A DNA stretch of 64,000 nucleotides from Sanghuangporus weigelae (taxonomy: Eukaryota > Basidiomycota > Agaricomycetes > Hymenochaetales > Hymenochaetaceae), in NCBI GenBank assembly GCA_033182465.1, contig CP137321.1, forward strand, positions 372,001 to 436,000. The letters are read 5' to 3'. Positions 58,609 to 64,000 of the stretch are shown here, piece after piece. How positions within the stretch are numbered: position 1 is the first letter of the stretch; every line of letters begins with the position of its first letter. The translations under genes were made by a program, and so were the position numbers. The notes under the pieces are model-generated. The model saw only the letters and a program-made list of their open reading frames with translations, had not been told where the DNA came from and did no database searches.

Positions 58609-60115
58609 CTATACTTCCGCAATGCTGCTCAAGATGCCCGCGCGGGAAGGAGCACTCTGCGATGCATCCCCGGATTCATCCATGAGATATTTGTTTGCGC
58701 CTGATCCGCTAGCACCCCCACTCCCACTACCAAGCTGTCCAACGACGTCACTCTGCAGCTGCATCGGTACGAACACCACCTTGCTGCTCGCAGTCTTCGC
58801 CATAGTCTGCAACGCCTCGAGCTGTCGGATCTGCATAGCTGCAGGCGAAGCGAGAATATCAGCCGCTTGACGCATGAGACGAGCTGCGTCGACTTCAGCG
58901 CGAGCGGCGATAACCTTGGACTCTCCGATGCGCTTCTGCTGGGCGGCCGAAGAGAGCGAAGCGGCGACTTCAGGAGAGAAGATGATGTCCTTGATCCTAT
59001 TAATAGTTAAAAGTATATTAAGATCAAAGCCGAAAAGCAAGATAGGAAGCTACGTACAGAATACCTTCAATAGATACACCCCATTTCTGTCGGGAAACGA
59101 AATTAACTAAATTTCCCTTCGGTACAAAAACAAGCAAGTTACTTACGTCTGCGACATCACCGACGATTTCAGCAATCTCGAAAGCGATAGCCTCTCGTTC
59201 GGTGACAACACTCTGTACCGCTCGGGCACCGACAACATGTCGAAGTGTCGTCTGCGCTCGCTCAGTGAGCGCCTGACGCAAGTCAGTAATACCGAAAGCC
59301 GCACGATATGGGTTGGTGATTTGGAAGTAGATGACAGAATCGCTGAAATTCGGAGAAAATTAATTTTAATATTCTGATAGCAGAAATAGATCCCACATTT
59401 CAACGTTGACATTGTCCCGAGTGATGACTGTCTGTCTACCGATTGAGCTGATTTGAATCTTGACGTCGACGATGCGCAAAGACTCTGTGCAGACATTGAC
59501 TTGTACAAGACCGGGATCAACTGCCTTATAGAACTTTCCGAATCTTGACACCAGACCAACCGAACCTAAGCAAGGAGGTAAATATTCTTCCCGCTCTTCT
59601 CTTGTCGAAACCATACCTTGGCCTATGTTCCTGAACGGATTCGGACACGGACAGCATGGAATGGCTCCACAGAATCCAACAGCGACTCCAAGGCAGTTCA
59701 TCAGAGTCCCGTAAATACCATGTTCAACCTGTTCCGCGGTCAAGTTGGTTACCGAGCAGAACTGTGCCTATAATTACCTCTGTGGTTCCCAAATCCTGTG
59801 CATAGGATTGCTGGAAAGTAAGTGAGCGATAAGAACTTCACTCAGTGTCGAAACTAGTCGGGCAAACCTGCATGTCACTTCGCTTAAGCGGCTGAACGGT
59901 GATGATATTTTTGTCTCCGTGTTGCCTCCTCGATGGTACGATTGGATGGTAGTCGCCAGTCACTGTGACCGCAGTCAGCGTCCAGCCCTTTGTGAGAAGA
60001 CAGAGGTCACACCTGGCGGCGCATCATGGTCAACAACGTTCCCACCACCAAATGAGCCCGAACTAGGCGATGGGTTGCGGTCCTTACGATCAACATCAGG
60101 TCCGTTTGCAGACAT
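58609..60115 (-). CDS. Stomatin-family (SPFH/prohibitin-domain) membrane protein
   Basis: Stomatin-like proteins scaffold membrane microdomains and oligomerise on the cytosolic face. Eight exons (minus) 60115-60013, 59962-59868, 59810-59778, 59728-59617, 59565-59397, 59342-59147, 59086-59058 and 58996-58609 give 374 aa. After a Pro/Gly-rich N-terminus, VTGDYHPIVPSRRQ and ITVQPLKRSDMQ lead to the membrane hairpin LGVAVGFCGAIPCCPCPNPF, whose Cys cluster suits palmitoylation. The SPFH domain reads GLVSRFGKFYKAVDPGLV, ITRDNVNVEIDSVIYFQITNPYRA, TERAQTTLRHVVGARAVQSV and KWGVSIEGILIKDIIFSPEV. A long Ala-rich helix (RIGESKVIAARAEVDAARLM) follows. The Gly/Ser-rich end is not conserved. Confidence 0.93.
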
Positions 60116-61477
60116 TTTTCAAGATCTTGTTATAACGATGAACAACAGGCAAGCAGACAGTGGCGGAGGATGGAGGACGAAGGAGGGAAAGAACGACGTT
60201 AGCGGTGTTGTTATATAGTGTGAGAGGCTGTTGCTGCGGGATGATGAAGAAGTGACCCCGTGAGCGAATTCGATACGGCGGACGCCCACGCCGAGTTGAG
60301 ACAGACGCGGGTTCGTCGGGGCTAATTGATTACATACGCGTGCTTAAATTCAAATTGATTGGCGTCGCGCGCCGACCTCGATCCAGCAGCTCCTTCGCGC
60401 CTCTTTCGTTTAGAGCGCGTGTATACAGTGCGCACCGAATACTCGTTAGTAACGAATATTGAACATACACACTCAGCCCGGTGCCTAGCATGAGCTATGC
60501 TTCCAATCAATACTCCGTAACTCTCCTACACCGCATTCGGCACGATACAGTTCATCGTGTGTGTTCCTGCCCGAAACGCTCTTCCAAAAATTTTCCATTT
60601 ATACTTTCACAAAATTTTATGAATTTTGGACAAGAATTGAGTGAGAGAGATTGCAAATCTGAGCGTTACGGGGTCACTGAGCGTAAGGGGCAGAACACAG
60701 TAGTACTAGTACATCATGCATCCCTACTATTCCTTGCTGCGATCTTGGAGCAGAGCAGAGAGGATCACTAGAAGATCCGTCAATGCCGCAGCACCACCAA
60801 ATCATCACCGAGAATTGACCTCGATTTCTTGAGCCGTACATTCCTTTGTGGATGTTTGTGGGCCTCTTGATGCGCTGGACTATATGTTTTCTCTGCAAGC
60901 TTATCCTCTTTTTCCATGGTCGACAAATAGACATCCTTCTGCACAGGAATGGATCTGAGTATAGCCAAGAATACCCAATGCGCAGTCTGCTTGGCATGTC
61001 GCTGAGCGCTCCGTTGATTTTATCACCACACAAAAAGTTTGAACATCGGAACATCGCCTTTGCCGGACTGCAGCAGACTGCGCATCAATATTACGGTTCC
61101 GTCAACAGCGCGAATGGCCGGTATTTGAAAGCTCTTAGAGTCCTAGTTCCGCAGCCGCTATCTTTCGAAATTATGAAAACTTCCGATTCTGAAAGGAAGC
61201 TCTCTCTGACTGAATCGAAATGTGCTCCAGACTTTTTTTTGACGGAACCAAAGTGATTCAGTATCATGAGCATGCTCAGCTCAGAGAGAAGGAATTGAGT
61301 GTCTAGTGGGAATATGGCCGGACGCTGGATCGAACGCCGGTTTGACGCGATTCTCACGTGCGTCGCGTCCACGTCGACGACGCGTTGCCGTCATCGTCGG
61401 TCTGGTAGTATTGGACTGGACCGACCGAACGATAAGGATCGTTAAACTGGGCCTTTTCGCAGACCAAAGAGTACAGG
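60116..61477. other. Divergent 1.4-kb interval, no supported gene
   Basis: Separates the stomatin and EVE-domain genes. One or more short 5' exons of the EVE gene may lie near 61310-61400, but no junction could be fixed. Confidence 0.4.
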
Positions 61478-62940
61478 ATGAAGTATTGGCTTATGAAAGC
61501 AGAGCCAAACTCACGTATCGAGAAGGGCAAAGATGTCAAGGTAAGGACATATTTTATCCCAATAAAGGACCTTATCAGTCCGAATCTTACTTTACTCACG
61601 ATTTTTTTCTTTCCCGTAGTTCAGTATAGATGACTTTGAGTCCGTCAAGACTACACCATGGGAAGGTGTGCGGAATCATGAAGCGAAGAAGCTGATGCAA
61701 TCCATGAAAGTCGGAGATCAGGTCAGGATTCCAGATTTTGTTCACCCCATCACAGGCAATTCACTGCATCTTATTAAACTCGTATAGGTTCTTTTTTACC
61801 ATTCCAACTGCAAGAACCCAGGTAACGTGAAACAAACTTGCTTATTTGGTTGCTTCATCATTACTCATTATGCCTTCTTCAATTTTAGGTGTTGCAGGCT
61901 TTGCAGAGGTACTTCTCGTCCATTTGTTGTATACCGTTGATGAATACAGTTGACTCTTGATATCTTAGATATCGAAAGAAGCTTATCCTGACTGTGAGTC
62001 GTTCATCAAACCCTAGTATCTATTCATCGCCTTCATTAAGTGCTAACCAGCAAGCACCACCTTATTCTAACAGACACCGCTTGGGATCCGTTCGTCTTCC
62101 ATTTTCTCATCGCATTAAGGGAAAATCCTGAATCGATTTGCAACAAGAGAACACCCATACTATGATCCAGTGCGTGACCTTTGTTCTACCTTGTGTATTT
62201 CGGGATCAATCGATTCCCGTATGACGACAGAAATCAGATAAAGACAATCCAAAATGGTTCATGGTCGACGCAACATTTAAATCTCGCGCCGCTCATCACG
62301 TCCCACTCTCGCTATTCAAACGGATCGCAAACTCACCGACAGATGATCCACCCACGGACGTGGTGTACATCGGCTCGGAAGGGGTACGTGCTATTAAAGG
62401 TATGTTTCTCCAAGCAGAAGAATATTCAAGAATAGATGTTCTGATGAGAAATGGAATTCACTGAATGTTCCGCACGCAAGAGATGGCGCTTATCAAACGA
62501 GGACGACTGAGTGTACAGCCCGTCGAAGAAGATGCATGGGAAGCTGTGCAACTGCTTGCTGAGAAAGGCGGATGGGAAGAGGACCTCGGGACAGCGACCG
62601 CTTCTGCTATAGGTGCCAAGCCAAAGAAAGGCGCGAAAAGAAGAAAAGGAATTGTTGATGCATCAGAAGACGCTCCGAATGAGAAGAAAAAGTCAGCGAA
62701 TTGTAAGTCCATCGATGCTTTCTGACCTTAGTTTACCCTCATGGAACTCCGCTCTCTACTTAATGCTCAGCGCATGGGAAGAGGAAGTCCACGTCCAAGG
62801 CGGGCGAGGTTGACGGTGTGGAAGGAAACGAAGAAGTTAACGCGGAACAGTCCAGACCGAAGAAACGCAAAGCTGTGGACGGTGCCAGAGTGGAAGAGGA
62901 GCCGTCAGCGCCGAGGAGGTCGACTCGAAGCAGGCGATGA
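61478..62940 (+). CDS. THYN1-like EVE-domain protein
   Basis: EVE domains are PUA-related folds that bind modified DNA or RNA bases. Ten exons: 61478-61540, 61620-61721, 61788-61821, 61889-61908, 61969-61993, 62074-62089, 62148-62169, 62231-62399, 62481-62702 and 62771-62940; 280 aa. Exons 4-7 are 20, 25, 16 and 22 nt. The assembled domain is [31 protein letters not shown] and [56 protein letters not shown] and [20 protein letters not shown], a full EVE fold. The last 90 residues are Lys/Arg/Glu-rich with nuclear-localisation-like runs ([15 protein letters not shown]). The start is set at MKYWLMK because an in-frame stop lies upstream; a basic leader from an earlier exon is possible. Confidence 0.9.
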
Positions 62941-64000
62941 ATCGTGATCCGTATGTGACCCATATCTACTTTGTCCTGTTTTCAAGATGCTTTGTCTCGC
63001 TATGCTCTGGTGATTCGACTGAACGCGCGATTTTTCTCAAATAGCCACTCGCTCACTCTGAGCGAGCTCCAGAGGACGACCGCATGCTTCAGCCAGCCAA
63101 GCGAGAATCTCATATCAAGAAGAACAGCATAGAGAATCAAGAGTAAAGATGACAAAGTTCGCCACGATACTCATGAGAAATTTCAGACGTACAGGACATC
63201 GTTTTATGAGACGATCGACGAACCACGGAGAGGTCGAATACAATGATCCCAAAGGACCTTGCACGTCCGTAAATCATCTGAACTCGAAGTGTCGAGACAA
63301 ATGGATTAAACCACTCGCATAGATCACACGTACCTTTCGATGAACGTTCACTGTAGATGAAGTCGTCCGCTCTTCCCGATACGAAGCTCAGGTGCTTAAT
63401 TGACCCAGTAAACGTTGTTCCGCACTTCAAAGCCAAAAGATGGCAAGCGAAATGCAATTTGAACTGTAAACTTCAACCACTGGTACAGTCTGACGATGGG
63501 CCGTGTGTTCGTCGTCTCAACAGGATAGAAAAGATTTGCTCGTCGACATACTATCCTTTATTGAACAGCTCGATTAACTTAGACAAACGCACAGGAAGGA
63601 AGGAAAGTAGACAAGAGACTCAGAAAGTACAAGAACGAGAAAGGGGGAATAAGAGGCGGCATAGGTGATAGATATCAAGAAAAAGGAAAGAGAAAAAATA
63701 GAATTAATAAAAAGTACTGCTGAGGTGATGCATATGCAAAGTGGTGAATGAATCCAGTTGTACAGTGCACAGAAGGATGCGGAAGAGGTAGAAAAAATAT
63801 AGAAATAGTTTGTAATGAGTGAAGATGCAGGACTGTACAAAACGATGCGCAGACGGGATGAAACATGAAGGTCGAAACAATATAGTACTGTACAGTCTGG
63901 AGGATGCAAGCCCTTGGAATAAAGAAATTGAGGCCGCGCGACTGAGTCGCAGCCATGATGGAAGAAAAACTCGGGAATTATGCAAAGATGGAAGACACTG
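62941..64000. other. Window end, no gene recognised
   Basis: A-rich on the plus strand near 63600-63800. Short open frames on both strands have no family resemblance or splice support. Confidence 0.4.

Noticed and set aside
61330-61350. GGATCGAACGCC resembling a reversed tRNA B box
   Set aside because: No T-stem pairing, acceptor stem or A box could be found around it.
1-64000. Window as a biosynthetic cluster, virus-derived region, CRISPR array or defence island
   Set aside because: There are no core biosynthetic enzymes, no viral or plasmid genes and no direct-repeat arrays; the content is ordinary nuclear housekeeping genes.

Overview
This is a stretch of a filamentous fungal nuclear genome, almost certainly a mushroom-forming basidiomycete (Agaricomycetes). 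The evidence is very dense short introns (mostly 49-76 nt, GT-AG, with two GC-AG), genes packed on both strands, a class I hydrophobin, and several low-complexity basidiomycete-type proteins. Open-frame calls badly under-describe the window, because most genes are split into many exons, some only 3-25 nt long. I therefore rebuilt gene models by hand from splice sites, frame phase and family conservation; in nearly all of them exon phases close and the summed length is a multiple of three.

Layout. 0.3-2.4 kb: tandem duplication of an unknown gene, second copy decayed. 2.4-5.1 kb: a divergent 14-3-3 protein and U1 snRNP protein C. 6.5-7.1 kb: hydrophobin. 7.4-11.4 kb: two divergently transcribed unknown nuclear-type proteins sharing a promoter with three ACGCGT boxes. 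11.4-14.5 kb: gene-poor. 14.5-18.8 kb: a methyltransferase-like protein with a broken SAM site, and a mitochondrial M48 metalloprotease. 19.3-23.9 kb: an Atg22-type vacuolar effluxer and a Nup42-type CCCH/FG nucleoporin. 24.4-26.8 kb: an F-box pseudogene and a GFA/CENP-V-type zinc protein. 27.1-35.7 kb: U5 snRNP WD40 protein, a reduced REV1, SAP18, and a predicted N-myristoylated NADAR protein. 36.1-43 kb: a LARP7-family protein, LSm3 and an RGS membrane protein. 43.4-51.8 kb: an unknown coiled-coil protein, a DUF676-type lipase, the NAA10 acetyltransferase, and an intact F-box paralogue of the pseudogene. 52.3-60.1 kb: a three-RRM Nam8/Csx1-type protein, two short Tc1/mariner-type MITEs and a stomatin-family protein. 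61.5-62.9 kb: a THYN1/EVE-domain protein. 62.9-64 kb: no gene seen.

Functionally this is housekeeping territory with many RNA-processing genes (U1-C, SNRNP40, LSm3, LARP7-family, SAP18, Nam8-like, Nup42). It is not a biosynthetic cluster or a defence island. The most unusual points are the REV1 lacking both its BRCT domain and its C-terminal interaction domain, the methyltransferase fold with its SAM motif gone, the NADAR domain on a myristoylation-type N-terminus, the start-codon-only exons, and the duplicated MCB palindrome.
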